From positions 20,056,444 to 20,120,443 of the forward strand of contig JAOANR010000010.1 in the NCBI GenBank assembly GCA_030278955.1: DNA of 64,000 nucleotides, in the 5' to 3' direction. This DNA is from Hygrophila difformis. Its lineage: Eukaryota; Streptophyta; Magnoliopsida; Lamiales; Acanthaceae. Shown piece after piece: positions 1 to 12,326 of the stretch (positions are counted from its first letter, which is position 1; every line of letters starts with the position of its first letter). Both the position numbers and the translations under genes were made by a program. The notes beneath the pieces were generated by a model. That model saw only the letters and a list, made by a program, of their open reading frames with translations. It was not told the origin of the DNA and made no database searches.

Positions 1-1
1 A

Positions 2-457
2 ATTCGTAAGGCATCTAATGAATTCTTATCGGGTCAACATATTTTATCGAAAGCAGGAGCAAGTCGCTGGGTTACAAGGATGGTGAAGTGGCAGAAGCCC
101 GATACAGGTTGGATCAAAGCTAACAGTGATGGACATTGCTCGAGGAATGCTTCTAAAGCTGGTGGTATTCTCCGCGACTCGGAAGGAAGATGGCTTGGTG
201 GATTTCGAGCTAAGTATCCATGTATGAGCATTGCCTCTGCTGAAGCCAAGGGTATTCTTCTCTGTCTCCAGCTTGCTTGGGAGAAAGGCGTCCGAAAGCT
301 TATGGTTGAATCAGACAGCAAGGAGCTCATCGAACTGATTAACAACAACAGCACCTTAGTTGGCCCTCAAACAAGGGTGTTGGCTCAAATCCTTGACATG
401 AAGCAATGGAAATGGGAAGTCAACTTTCGAGCTATGTTTCTTGAGCATGCATGTTAA
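2..457 (+). pseudogene. RNase H-like domain of a non-LTR retroelement, partial
   Basis: The frame is open from the window edge to a TAA, so the 5' part lies outside the window. The peptide carries the plant RVT_3-type RNase H pattern: a WQKPDTGWIKANSDGHC start, AGGILRDSEGRWLGGF, and SAEAKGILLCLQLAWE followed by VESDSKELIELI. The D (NSDG), E (AEAKG) and D (ESDSKE) carboxylates are visible. This domain normally ends plant LINE ORF2 proteins, where it removes the RNA strand during target-primed reverse transcription. The C-terminus stops early at LEHAC, and the following DNA repeats ctatgtttcttgagcatgc (432-450 and 488-506), so a small duplication probably broke the frame. It could also be a domesticated RNase H-like protein, but the tail and poly(A) favour a retroelement copy. 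Confidence 0.6.
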
Positions 458-626
458 CAGACCAATTTGTTAAGGGTCATTTTTCGTCTATGTTTCTTGA
501 GCATGCTAACAGACCCCCTGAGCATCTGTTTAACTTGCTCCATAACGATGTAATTGGCATGTGCTCTGCACAATAATTTTTTGAATAATATGGCTACGGC
601 CCTCCACTTCCCCGAAAAAAAAAAGT
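458..626 (+). other. 3' tail of the LINE-like copy, with poly(A)
   Basis: This stretch continues the RNase H copy out of frame (residues like the usual C-terminal tail can be read after the duplication). It ends in an A-rich run at about 615-625, as expected for the 3' end of a non-LTR retroelement. Confidence 0.45.
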
Positions 627-1049
627 ATTATTATTGGTCCTATATTTTTGTGCGGAATATATAATGTATGATGATACTAACTTTATAATTAGTGTACAAT
701 ATGATATGATATACTGAAATTCATGAATAACGGCTCTTAATTAAATTAATACACCGTTCTCATTTCCTGAAGAGCTGTTTTACAGTATTGCTTGAAAGCC
801 TTATGAAGCATAATGCATTATGCGTTAATATGAAGATGTTTGCATGTTGAAGATGTTTGCATTATGCATTACTAATACAATTACATAAACAGGATATGAA
901 TTTTATTAATTATATATATGACTTGATTTAAAGTGTTAAGAAGCAAATAATAGAATGATATAAAGCATATAAAAAAAATTATAACCAATATTAGAAGAGT
1001 ATAAAATGAATAAAATTATATTAATGTATAAATATAAAAGTGTATCAAA
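627..1049. other. AT-rich spacer, nothing recognised
   Basis: I see no coding pattern. A short direct repeat gaagatgtttgca occurs twice near 832-861 next to gcattatgc palindromes. No other structure was found. Confidence 0.4.
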
Positions 1050-1260
1050 GTTATTAAGTAAAATATCATCAGTAGTTGTCTTGAGTAGATTGGGACCAAG
1101 TCGCAAAGCAAGGTCTCGGATTCGACCATTGTGTATGAAAAAAACTACTTTGAGAGAGACGTCCTTTATTGCCCATGTAGATGCTCGAGGGATTAGTCTT
1201 GAGTCCAATATGACTCAGGGATAGCTGGATATTATCCAAAAAAAAGTTATTAAGTAAAAT
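1050..1260 (+). mobile_element. tRNA-derived SINE, copy 1, with 15-bp TSD
   Basis: A body of about 180 bp (1065-1245) ends in an A run and is flanked by the perfect direct repeat gttattaagtaaaat (1050-1064 and 1246-1260). It contains a degraded pol III B box (ggattcgacca) after an A-box-like agtcgcaaagc. The rest, from tgtgtatg through the ctcgagggattagtc region to the A tail, is shared with copies at 20831-20992 and 59928-60063. SINEs are copied by LINE machinery, which fits the long TSD and A tail. Confidence 0.8.
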
Positions 1261-1313
1261 GAAAGTAAAGAAAATAAAAGTTTTAAAATAATACTATAAT
1301 AATTAAACAAAAG

Positions 1314-1691
1314 TGTTAAAAGATATCTGCATATGTGTCTTAAAAGCCCCAATTGACAGCAGTTATTTTTTGTTAGCAGTTGGAAGTCAGTTTCTCTATT
1401 TTGATCAGCTGTATTTTGAGCAGGAGTTGGATATATATATAGCTCATCAGTTTTGAGAGAACTAGAGAGAATTCTTGCTGATTTGTTTTTAGCTTTTGAG
1501 AGGGGTTTTTATACAAGAATTGTTGTGAGATTACTTTTGTGACAGAACATTGAATGTTCTTGAGTGATGATCTGCTTGTAATCATTTGTTCTTGTGTTTA
1601 GTGGATTGATTGAAGCTCCCGTGGATGTAGATCATCTTGATCGAACCACGTAATTCTTGTGTGTTTTGTTTTTCTTGTTTCTGATTCAACA
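1314..1691 (+). repeat. 5' LTR of copia A
   Basis: It is 378 bp, TG...CA, and nearly identical to 5644-6046. It differs by point changes and lacks about 25 bp present in the 3' copy (a local duplication around tgttcttgagtgatgattac), so the element is not very recent. Confidence 0.93.
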
Positions 1692-1754
1692 AGTGGCGCC
1701 GTCTGTGGGAAACAACCAAGGCTTGACAGTATACTTTCTTGATGGGATCTATGA

Positions 1755-4700
1755 TTGGAGATTGAGAAATTTTCTGGGAAAAATGACTTTAGCCTATGGA
1801 GAATAAAGATGAGGGCCTTGCTGGTGCAACATGGAGTTGTAGAAGCTTTGAAGGGCGCAGAGAAGCTGCCAGACACAATGACTCAATTAAAGGAGGAAAT
1901 TCTGGACAAAGCCCATTCATTGTTGATCTTAAGCCTTACTGATAAGGTTCTTCGAGAAGTTGCCAAAGAATCCTCTGCAGCTGGAGTTTGGATAAAATTG
2001 GAGTCACTATACATGTCAAAATTCTTTGCAAATAGATTGTATATGAAGCAAAGGTTGTATTCCACCAAATTTACAGAAGAAAAGGGGGTTGAAGAGCAGC
2101 TTGATGAGTTTAATAAAGCACTGGATGACCTTGAAGATATTGATGTGAAATTAGGTGATGAAGACAAGGCAATCATCCTGTTAAATGCATTGCCAAAGTC
2201 TTATGAGCATCTTAAGGATGCTATGCTGTTAAATCACTGGATGCTATGCTTTGAGGGCTAAAGAACTGCAGAAGGGAAATGAAGGTAAGCCTGAGGGAAA
2301 ACCAGCTCAATCAAATGAGGGATTGATGATCAAGAAGTTCAAGAAAAATTGGAAAAATCCTTCCAGAAAGCAAAATCAGTCAAGGGGAAAAGATGCCCCT
2401 GTAAAAAGGAGAAGGAAAAGGAAACCAGGACATGTCACTACTGCAAGAAGCCCGATCATCTTATGAAGGATTGCTTCATTCTCAAGAAGAAGAATCAGGC
2501 AAAAGGACCAACAAAACCTCCAGAAACAGTTGACTGTCTTGAGTATTGTGAAGCTGAGATGTTAAATCTTACTGGAACATCAATCCAAAATGCTTGGATT
2601 ATGGCATCTGGATGCAGTTTTCACATGTGCCCTTAGAAGGATTGGTTCACAGATTTGGAGCTTCAAGATCAAGGGATTGTGATGCTTGGGAACAATAAAA
2701 AATGCATCATCAAGGGTATTGGAAATATTCGATTGAAGCTGCATGATAACTCCATTAAGATCATCACTGGAGTAAGGTATATCCCTCAACTCAAACAAAA
2801 TCTGATATCACTTGGTATGTTAGAAGCAAAGGGATATCAATTTGAGTCTAGAGATGGATTTTTGCATGTTAAGAGGGGATCTCAGATTATTCTTAAAGGT
2901 GTTAGGAGAAATAGTCTTTATCATTTAGTTGCTGAAACTATTGTTGGAAATGTTGATATTACAATGAAGTATGATGCTGAAAAGTGGCACAAGAGGTTGG
3001 CTCATGTTGGACAGAAAGGGATGCTAGAGCTGATAAAGAAAGGTGTGTTGCCTGGTGTTGGCACAACAGATATAACAGACATACAGACCTGTGAAGAATG
3101 TATACTTGGGAAGAGCCAAAAGCAAAGTTTTCCAGTGGGTAGACACACATCCAAAGCATCATTAGATTACTGTCATGCTGATCTTTGGGGTCCAACAAGG
3201 ACTGAAACTAATGGAGGTGGAAAATATTTCTTGAGCATTATTGATGATTTCTCTAGGAAATTATGGATTTTCATTCTTAAGAGCACGGACGAAACATTCA
3301 TCAATTTCCAAAATTGGTGCAAAAAAGTGGAGTTGGAAAGGGGCACTACCTTGAAGTGTCTAAGAACTGATAATGGTTTGGAGTTCCTGTCCAAGGAGTT
3401 TATTGATTTCTGCAAGAGTAAAGGCATTAAGAGACACCTATCTGTCCCGGGTAATCCTCAACAAATCACCTTCTGCAGCAATTGATTTTAAAGTACCAGA
3501 TGAAGTTTGGCATGGATCCACCAGTACATATTCACATCTTAGAGTATTCGGTTGCATGGCTTATGTTCATATCAAACAAGATAAGTTGCAGCCTAGAGCT
3601 TTAAAATGTATCATGCTAGGATATCCAAAAGGAGTAAAGGGGTATAGACTATGGTGTTTTGAATCTGGTAAAGAAAGGATCATCATAAGTAGAGATGTCA
3701 TTTTTGATGAGGATGTTATGCCATTACTCCAGAAGTTACTTAAAGTCCCATGTCCAGAGTTTAACATTGAAGATGGTACACAGGTTGAGGTGGAGCACAG
3801 TGATGACAGACGCAATGTGATAACAACAGATTCTCAGGTTGTTGATAAAAGTATCTCAGAAAATCAGCATGATTTAGATGACTATCAACTTGCAAAGGAC
3901 AGAGTTAGAAGGGTTATAAGGCCAGATGTGAGATATGGAAAGGCAGATGAGGTTCATTATGCATTGTATACGTCTGAGGAAATTGATGTAGCAGAACCAA
4001 CATCTTATGAGGAAGCCACTCAGTGTCCAGAGAGCAAGGAATGGAAAATAGCTATGCAAGAAGAACTTGATTCACTTGAAAAGAATCAAACTTGGATTGT
4101 TGTTGATAAACCTCCAGATCAAAAAACAGTCAGTTGCAAGTGGTTGTTTATGAAGAAATCTGAGATTTCTGAGAAAGGTGAATACATTAAATTTAAAGCC
4201 AGATTGGTGGCTAGAGGTTTCACTCAAAGAGATGGAATTGATTTCCATGAAATATTCTCCCCTGTGGTGAAGCATGCCTCCATCAGAATTATTTTGGCTA
4301 TGGTTGCTCATTTTGGCATGGAATTGGAGCAACTTGATGTAAAGACAACATTTTTACATGGAGATCTTAATGAATCCATTTACATGGAGATACCACAAGG
4401 ACTTGCAGATCACAACCTGCAAGGTAAGGTCTGTCTTTTGAAGAAATCATTATATGGTCTAAAACAAAGTCCTAGACAATGATACTTGAAGTTTGATGAG
4501 TATATGACTGAAATTGGTTTTGAAAGATGTTCATATGATAGTTGTGTCTATTTGAAAAATAAAGGAAAACATGCTGCTATGTATTTACTGATATATGTAG
4601 ATGATATGTTGTTAGTCAGCAAATCTGTTGAAGACATACAACAGGTTAAGTTTCAACTTCAAGAAAGGTTTGAGATGAAATTCCTTGGAAGTGCCAAAAG

Positions 4701-5603
4701 GATTCTAGGCATGGACATAATACGAGACAGGGATAGTGCTTGTCTATGGCTGTACCAGACATTATATGCTCAACAAGTGTTAAAGAGATTCAACATGCAT
4801 CTGGCTAAAAGTGTATCCACACCATTGGGACAACAATTTAAGTTGTCTGAATCTCAGAAACCTGCTGATGAAGTGGAAATGAATTATATGGAAAAGGTTC
4901 CTTATGCTAGTGCTATTGGGAGTATTATGTATTTGATGATATGCACTAGGTCTGACATTGCTTATGCTGTGAGTGTTATAAGCATGTTTATGGCTGATCC
5001 AGGAAAGGCCCATTGGGAAGCATTGAAGTGGTACTCAGGTACCTTAGAGGATCTGTGGATGTTGGGATTAAGTACAGTAGAATGACATCAAATGAAGGTG
5101 ATTTTCTGAAAGGTTTTGTGGACTCTGAGTATGCTGCAAATCTTGATAATAGGAAGTCACAAACTGGTTATGTTTTTACCTTGTTTGGTGCTGCTATAAG
5201 CTGGAAGTCTATGTTACAATCTGTTGTAGCATTATCAACCACTGAAGCGGAGTATATGGCCTTGACAGAAGCTGTTAAGGAGGGAATTTGGTTGCAAGGA
5301 ATTATTTCTGATCTGGGAGTTAGTTAGGGTTGTGTCAATATATTTTGTGAGAGCCAAAGTGCCCTATGTTTGGCAAAGCATCAAGTGTTTCATGAGAGAT
5401 CAAAACACATTGATGTTAGACATCATTTTGTGAGGGATGATGTGAATAAAGGTGTAGTGAGTGTGGAGAAGGTCTCCGCTGAAGAGAATGCAACAGACAT
5501 GTTGACAAAGCTCTTATCCTTAGTCAAGTTCAAGCATTGTTTGAAGTTGATTTCAGTTAGATCTTATGCATGCACCTCTGGTACAAACAATGTTGATGCT
5601 TGA
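1755..5603 (+). pseudogene. Broken gag-pol of copia A
   Basis: Gag (1755-2261, SLWRIKMRALL) is frameshifted where ggatgctatgct is duplicated (2216-2227, 2239-2250). A CCHC knuckle (CHYCKKPDHLMKDC) follows in another frame. The protease active site reads ASG instead of DSG, and a TAG follows at 2634-2636. Integrase (from about 2990) keeps its HH-CC finger and two catalytic Asp (CHADLWGP, LRTDNG), but the sequence jumps at about 3460-3470 and loses the third catalytic Glu. Reverse transcriptase has a TGA at 4480-4482 in the PRQW motif, then YVDD near 4597. RNase H is frameshifted near 5030 and has a TAG at about 5325. Retained motifs include EAEYMAL and KHIDVRHHFVRD. No complete enzyme can be made. 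Confidence 0.93.
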
Positions 5604-5643
5604 TGATTTCAGTTTAATACACATTGCAGATAAGGTAGAGAAT

Positions 5644-6046
5644 TGTTAAAAGATATCTGCATATGTGTCTTAAAAGCCCCAACTGACAGCAGTTATTTTT
5701 TGTTAGCAGTTGGAAGTCAGTTTCTCTATTTTGATCAGCTGTATTTTGAGGAGGAGTTGGATATATATAGCTCATCAGTTTTGAGAGAACTAGAGAGAAT
5801 TCTTGCTGATTTGTTTTTAGCTTTTGAGAGGGGGTTTTACACAATAATTGTATGTTCTTGAGTGATGATTACTTTTGAGAGGAGATTACTTTTGTGGCAG
5901 AACATTGGATGTTCTTGAGTGATGATCTGCTTGTAATCATTTGTTCCTGTGTTTAGTGGATTGATTGAAGCTCTCGTGGATGTAGATCATCTTGATCGAA
6001 CAATGTAATTCTTGTGTGTTTTGTTTTTCTTGTTTCTGATTCAACA
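5644..6046 (+). repeat. 3' LTR of copia A
   Basis: It is about 403 bp, paired with 1314-1691. It is preceded by a weak purine tract (aaggtagagaa) in the polypurine-tract position. Confidence 0.93.
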
Positions 6047-6114
6047 AAAAAGTAGTTTTACTTTGTATACATCATTATTCCTCTCGCAAATGAGTTAATC
6101 ATAAACAAGATATC

Positions 6115-6487
6115 TGTTGGAAAATATAATACTATGTACTAGGATCGTGGATATATTATATATGTGTATAGATTAAAGTGACAAGGTGAAATGGCAATAT
6201 GAGAATTGATGGTGGCTACTATGTAATATAAACTAAGAGAGTGTATATATATTTGAGATGATGATGATTACAATAGGAGAGAATATGAGTGCAGGGAATG
6301 AGGAGTATAATAGATAGAATTTTATTACTTTCATCATAACAATTTCATGAGTACATCTCCCTTTTATAGAGGTAAGTACATGGCTTAGTCACAATGATCA
6401 TAACCTAAATTGTGGACAAGTGTATCACACTTGGGATTAATTTGTTAAACCATGGACATGCATTTATTAAAATTATGCCACGTAACA
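6115..6487 (-). repeat. 3' LTR of copia B
   Basis: Bounded TGTTGG...GTAACA on the plus strand. A purine tract (minus strand) abuts it internally. It matches 11356-11728 almost exactly. Confidence 0.95.
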
Positions 6488-6624
6488 CTCCCCCTTGCAT
6501 GTCCATTACACGAAGAATATGCCTCGTTAAAACCTTACTAGGAAAAAACCCTATGGGAAAAAAATCCTAGTGAAGGAAAAAGAGTACAATATTCTTGTGT
6601 TTATTTCTCCCCCTGATTTGGGTA

Positions 6625-9600
6625 TCATTTCAAATCTCGAAGCCGTCGCATCCCAATTTTCTTCACGAGCTTCTCGAGTATCGTAGTTGGCAATGCCTTG
6701 GTTAATAGATCCGCTAAGTTCTCATCTGATCGAATTTGCTGCACATCAATTTCACCATTCTTTTGAAGATCATGAGTATAGAAGAATTTTGGTGAAACAT
6801 GTTTAGTCCTATCTCCTTTTATATAACCCCCTTTCAATTGGGCTATACAAGCCGAATTATCTTCAAATAAAATAATTGGGGGAATCTTTGTTTCAAAGAT
6901 TAAACCACAATTTTTCAATATATGTTGGGTCATTGACCTAAACCAAAAGCATTCTTGACTAGCCTCATGGATTGCTAATATTTCGGCATGGTTTGATGAA
7001 GTAGCCGTTAGTGTTTGTTTCATAGATCTCCATGAGATAGCAGTTCCTCCACACGTAAAGATATAGCCTGTCTGAGATTTGGCTTTGTGTGGGTCTGACA
7101 AATATCCTGCATCGGCAAAGCCGATCAATTCATGTCGAGAATCTTTTGAGTAAAATAACCCAAGGTCAATTGTTCCCCGGAGATAGCGAAAGATGTGCTT
7201 TATGCCATTCCAATGTCGTCGAGTAGGGCAAGAACTAAATCTTGCAAGTAAATTAACAGCAAACGCGATATCAGGCCGCGTGCTATTAGCAAGATACATT
7301 AACGCGCCAATTGCGCTTAAATATGGTATCTCTGGGCCAAGTTGTTCTTCATTTTCTTCTTTTGGCCTGAATGGATCCTTTATAGGATCAGGTGTCCGCA
7401 CGACCATTGGATTACTCAACGGATGAGCATAATCCATTCGGAATTGTTTCAATATCTTTTGGGTATAAGTTGATTGATGAACAAATATACCTTTTTCTAA
7501 ATGCTCAATTTGTAAACCAAGGCAAAATTTTGTTTTCCCGAAGTCCTTTATTTCGAACTCCTTTTTCAGACATTCAACAGCCATTTTCAGCTCTTCAGGA
7601 GTTCCAATTAAATTCAAATCATCAACATAAACTGCAATGATTACAAATTCTGACCCATTTTTCTGTATAAAGACACAGGGACATACATGGTCATTTATAT
7701 AACCTTCTTTTATTAAGCTTTCGCTGAGGCGGTTGTACCACATTCGGCCTGATTGCTTGAGCCTATAAAGTGATTTTTGTAATTTAATGGAAAAAGTTTC
7801 TCTGGGTTTTAAGTTATAAGATTCAGGTAATTTAAACCCTTCAGGTATTTTCATATAGATATCCTTTTCCAATGAGCCATATAAGTAGGCAGTAACGACA
7901 TCTATTAGTCTCATTTCAAGTTTTTCTCGTACTGCCAGGCTCATGAGGTACCTGAACGTTATCCCATCCATAACCGGGGAATATGTTTCCTCAAAATCAA
8001 TTCCCGGTCTTTGGGAAAATCCTTGGGCTACAAGCCTTGCTTTGTATCTTACAATTTCATTATTTTCATTTCTTTTTCTCACAAACACCCATCTATAGCC
8101 AACTGGTTTTACATTTTTAGGTGTTTGAACTATAGGGCCGAATACTTTTCTTTTGTTCAGTGAATCCAATTATGATTTAATTGCATCTTTCCATTTTGGC
8201 CAATCATCCCTTTGCCGACATTCATCAACTGATTTTGGTTCAGGATCCTCGTCATTTTTCATCATCTCAAGTGCTACATTGTATGCAAATGCTTGATCAA
8301 CTTTGATTTCTTTTCGGTTCCAATATTTTCCAGAAGTGATATAATTGAAGGCAGTTTTAATAGTTTCACTTTCTTCTGGATTAGCATTTTCAGCATCAAC
8401 TTCTTCAAAAGTTGAGTTTATTACCTCTTCAGGTTTTTCATCATCCACTTGCATAATTCTTTTCTTTCGTGGATTTTTATCTTTGGAACCCAGCGGTCTG
8501 CCACGCTTATGTCATGGAGCAGATTCATTAGCACTTGGAATTTGCCCATCGGGTACATTCATTTTAGCTGGTGCATTTGCTGTTGCAATATGAGATTTTG
8601 TAATTCTCGCAGCATCATTGAAAGCATCAGGTAATTGATTTGCAATTCTTTGCAAATGTACAATTGTTTGAACTTCTAATTCACATTGTTTTGTACGAGG
8701 ATCACTGATATCGAGTGGTATTTTCCATGAAATTTCCTTTTTCAGTTGATCACTTCCTCCCCTAATGTCGGGAAATGTGATTCGTCAAAATGGCAATCTG
8801 CAAATCTCGCAGTAAAGAGATCACCCGTTGTTGGTTCAAGATATTTGATAATTGAGGGTGATTCATACCTGACATATATGCCCAATCTTCTTTGAGGTCC
8901 CATTTTTGTCCGTTGGGGTGGTGCTATTGGTATGTATACCGCACACCCAAAAATTCATAAATGAGAAATATTGGGCTCTTTTCCGGTTATAATTTGAGTA
9001 GGGGAGTAGTTATGATAGCTTGTTGGCCTTATTTTTATTAGTGCTGCTGCATGTAATATAGCATGTCCCCAAGCAGAGACAGGGAGTTTAGACTTCATCA
9101 ATAAAGGTCTTGCAATTAATTGCAGTGTTTTTATTAATGATTCAGCCAGGCCATTTTGCGTATGCACATATGGAACTGGATGTTCTACACTAATACCAAC
9201 AAATGTGCAATAGTCATCAAATGCATGTGATGTATATTCTCCAGCATTGTCAAGGCGTATTTTCTTTATTGAATAATCAGGAAATTGTGCTCGCAATTTT
9301 ATAATTTGCGCCAGTAGCCTAGCAAAGGCTAGATTGCGAGTTGATAATAGACAGACATGGGACCATCTTGTTGATGCATCAATTAGTACCATAAAGTACT
9401 TGAACGGTCCGCATGGTGGATCTATTGGTCCACATATATCGCCTTGAATTCTTTCAAAAAATGCAGGGGATTCAATTCCCACTTTAGCTGGAGATGGCCT
9501 GGTAATTAACTTTCCCTGATAGCAAGCAACACATGTAAATTCATTTGGATTCAGAATCATTTTATTATTTAATTTATGGCCACTGGAATTTTCAATTATC

Positions 9601-10091
9601 CGCCTCAACATTACGCTGCCTGAATGTCAAAGCCTTTCATGCCAGGTTATAAATTCACTAGTAGCCTTTAAGCCTACTAGGTTATGTACTTCTCCGGCAT
9701 GAATTTTTGTATAATATAATCCGGAGGTCAAAGATGGCAGCCTTTCATTGATAAATTTTTCACCATTGATTGTTTGGGTAAGTAAAATATATTCATTTCC
9801 TGCCTCATTTAGAGTTTCCACGTGAGATTCATTTTTTCGAATATCACCAAAACTTAGCAAGTTTCTTCGAGCCTTGCTTGAATATAGGGCATTTTCAACT
9901 GCCAATTTTGTCCCTTTAGGGAGAAATATAACTGCTCTTCCAGAGCCTTCAATACAATTTTCATTACCGCTTATAGTTTTTACTGCGGTCTTTCCCAATT
10001 TTAAATGGGAGAAAAAGCTTTTGCTTTTCAAAATACTGTGCGTTGTTGCACTGTCAATGAGGCAGATTTCATTTTTAGCTTGGCCATCCAT
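6625..10091 (-). pseudogene. Interrupted pol of copia B (PR, IN, RT, RNase H)
   Basis: Protease lies at 9627-10091, with DSA replacing the usual DSG at ICLIDSATTHSI. A TGA (9627-9629) then interrupts the frame that continues into integrase (8955-9611). Integrase has a zinc-finger CxxC (CVAC) and all three catalytic residues (GDICGP, RLDNAGEY, QNGLAES). A second TGA (8955-8957) cuts before the integrase C-terminus, frame is lost again in about 8455-8770, and a TAA (8170-8172) separates 8170-8454 from RT-RNase H (6625-8169). That last block is 514 codons with YVDD (VYVDDLNLIG), DAGYL, HAEIL and EDNSA, and it looks intact. The element needs proteins supplied in trans. Confidence 0.93.
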
Positions 10092-10250
10092 TTCTTTAAC
10101 ATTTCACAAGATAATAAAAACATCAGTCATATTATATAAACATAACCATTGCAAAATACATTATAAAACGGGGGATACAAAACGAGAGCAAAATACCAAA
10201 ATACATCATAAGGCAAAATACAAAATATGCATCCATTCTTTTCATTTTTT

Positions 10251-11276
10251 TCAGTTTGTGCCACCAATAAAATCATCAGCTTCCAAATGGGTAATATCGT
10301 CATTCAAAACATCATCAAACGTATTGTCGCGGGTTGCGTGATGTGTCTCGGGATCGGATCGTTCTTTTCTTTTCGAAGCCTGATATAATTCAGCTAAGTG
10401 GCTAGTTGTTCGGCAGACCCGGGCCCAATGACCTTTAATACCACAACGATCACACGGTTCATCATTGTTCTTGTCTTTTTGTGTATTGAATCTTGGCTGC
10501 GATTTGTAATGCCTCCTATTGTCATTTCGGCGATTGGATTCAAATCGAGGCTTATTACGATATCTGTTTCTTCCAGACGATTCGGGTCTACCACGGCCAT
10601 GATCCCGATTTCTATCACGATAATTTTGATTACGTCGATACCCACGATCCCGCACTTGATTTTCTGTTTCAGTGGCATTTGTTTCAGGAAATGGAGCAGC
10701 ACCAGTTGGCCTAGATTCATGATTTTTTAGCAGCAATTCACTGTTTTGCTCGGCCAAAAGTAAGCATGTGATAAGTTCAGAATACTTTTGAAAACCTCGT
10801 TCCCGGTACTGCTGCTGTAGGTCCATTTGTGAGGCATGGAATGTGGAGAAGGTTTTTTCCAACATATCAGATTCTGTAATTTTTTCTCCACAAAGAGTCA
10901 GTTGCGATGTGATTCGAAACATCGCCGAATTGTATTCTCGGACTGTTTTATAGTCCTGGAGCCTCAGATTATGCCATTCATTTCGTGCTTTTGGCAGTAC
11001 CGTCATTTTTAAATGATCATATCTTTCTTTTAATTTCAGCCACAATTCAAGTGGGGATTCCAACGTCACATATTGAAGTTTCAACGATTCATCAATATGG
11101 TGGCACAAAAAGATCATGGCTTTTGCCTTATCCTGGCTTGATGGTTTTTTATCGGGGGCAATAGTATCTTCCAGCCCCATAGATGCCAGGTGCATTTTTA
11201 CATCCCGTGCCCAGGACATATAGTTGTCCCCAGAAACCAATAACGGGATAAATTCATGTTTTGCAAGGTTAGTCAT
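10251..11276 (-). CDS. Gag of copia B, intact frame
   Basis: A 341-aa Gag starts MTNLAKHEFIPLLVSG. It has the copia capsid-like region (YMSWARDVKMHL, LWLKLKERY, MLEKTFSTFHAS), then a basic Arg/Asn-rich stretch, then a single CCHC knuckle (CDRCGIKGHWARVC) and an acidic tail. Gag forms the cytoplasmic particle and packages RNA. It ends at its own stop about 160 bp before the protease frame, so pol would need a separate translation route or RNA. The start is the first ATG after the primer site. Confidence 0.85.
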   Translation of the reverse strand: MTNLAKHEFIPLLVSGDNYMSWARDVKMHLASMGLEDTIAPDKKPSSQDKAKAMIFLCHHIDESLKLQYVTLESPLELWLKLKERYDHLKMTVLPKARNEWHNLRLQDYKTVREYNSAMFRITSQLTLCGEKITESDMLEKTFSTFHASQMDLQQQYRERGFQKYSELITCLLLAEQNSELLLKNHESRPTGAAPFPETNATETENQVRDRGYRRNQNYRDRNRDHGRGRPESSGRNRYRNKPRFESNRRNDNRRHYKSQPRFNTQKDKNNDEPCDRCGIKGHWARVCRTTSHLAELYQASKRKERSDPETHHATRDNTFDDVLNDDITHLEADDFIGGTN

Positions 11277-11355
11277 AATATTATTGAAAAGTAGGGATAA
11301 AAGTTATACCTAAATTTTGGCAGAACTCCGGCAGAGTCTCCTCGTGCTGATAACG

Positions 11356-11728
11356 TGTTGGAAAATGTAATACTATGTACTAGGATCGTGGATATATTAT
11401 ATATGTGTAGAGATTAAAGTGACAAGGTGAAATGGCAATATGAGGATTGATGGTGGCTACTATGTAATATACACTAAGAGAGTATATATATATTTGAGAT
11501 GATGATGATTACAATAGGAGAGAATATGAGCGCAGGGAATGAGGAGTATAATAGATAGAATTTTATTACTTTCATCATAACAATTTCATGAGTACATCTC
11601 CCTTTTATAGAGGTAAGTACATGGCTTAGTCACAATGATCATAACCTAAATTGTGGACAAGTGTATCACACTTGGGATTAATTTGTTAAACCATGGACAT
11701 GCATTTATTAAAATTATGTCACGTAACA
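11356..11728 (-). repeat. 5' LTR of copia B
   Basis: 373 bp. The adjoining internal sequence (11341-11355) is the minus-strand primer site. TSD ATATC follows at 11729. Confidence 0.95.
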
Positions 11729-12066
11729 ATATCTTTATTTTCCTATCGTTGAAATTTAGGAAATTAAATAGTGAAAAAATTCGAAGCTTACAAAATCGGG
11801 TACAGTTACGGTACTGTGGCTAAAATCACAGTACATCAAGGTATCAATCATATACATTCAAAAAGCATCTAACGGTTGTAGATTAATAAGGGTATAATTA
11901 TCATAATACAATAATTGCTCATTTTAATAACAAATCATTTCAGCGACAAGGCAAGAGTATTTTAGACATGTTATCATATCTAATATTTGGTAAACCTAAA
12001 TTTAGTATGTTACCATATCTAATATTTGATAAATAATATCAAATATTTGGTAATCCATATCTAATA

Positions 12067-12326
12067 CTTCCTCCGTTTTCCATTAATTGGAACATTGCAA
12101 AATTTAACACTATTCACACACCCACTTTAATTTAAAGTTTTATCATAGTTATACAAGTTAAAATATAGCCAAGTGGGATCTTGTTAGATTCGTCTCGTCG
12201 AGTAGTTTTTAAATATCAAAATTCTATAATTTTTATTTGTACCGAAATTGAGTTATTAATGGTTTAAAATGTGCATTGAACTGCGTGCACTGTGGGTCCG
12301 TTTCAATTTTTGAAAAACGGAGGGAG
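12067..12326. mobile_element. Stowaway-like MITE nested in the Mutator-like element
   Basis: Inverted ends CTTCCTCCGTTTTCCA and AAAACGGAGGGAG lie between TA dinucleotides (TA target). The interior carries the gatcttgttagattcgtct and ttaatggttt blocks shared with MITEs at 21267, 26629, 31494 and 59261. Confidence 0.8.

Larger units (their letters stand above)
1314..6046 (+). mobile_element. Ty1/copia LTR retrotransposon A, degenerate
   Basis: The two LTRs (1314-1691 and 5644-6046) begin TGTTAAAAGATATC and end TTCAACA. A primer site starting TGGCGCCGTC lies just inside the 5' LTR (1694 on), matching the first bases of the tRNA-Asp type. The order gag, protease, integrase, reverse transcriptase, RNase H is diagnostic of Ty1/copia (Pseudoviridae), and the gag start and RT wording resemble the Tnt1/Tork group (inference). 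Flanks read AAAAG on the left and AAAAAG on the right, consistent with a 5-bp duplication with one base of ambiguity. Stops, frameshifts and an integrase deletion make it non-autonomous. Confidence 0.95.
6115..11728 (-). mobile_element. Ty1/copia LTR retrotransposon B, young but defective
   Basis: LTRs of 373 bp each (6115-6487, 11356-11728) are flanked by the perfect 5-bp duplication ATATC (6110-6114, 11729-11733). Read on the minus strand, the primer site next to the 5' LTR is CGTTATCAGCACGAG, a common plant copia variant of the initiator-Met site, and the polypurine tract is CAAGGGGGAG (about 6488-6497). Gag and pol are in separate frames. By eye the LTRs differ at about seven positions in 373, so insertion is fairly recent, yet pol has several stops. 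It lies only 68 bp from copia A, arranged side by side rather than nested. Confidence 0.96.
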
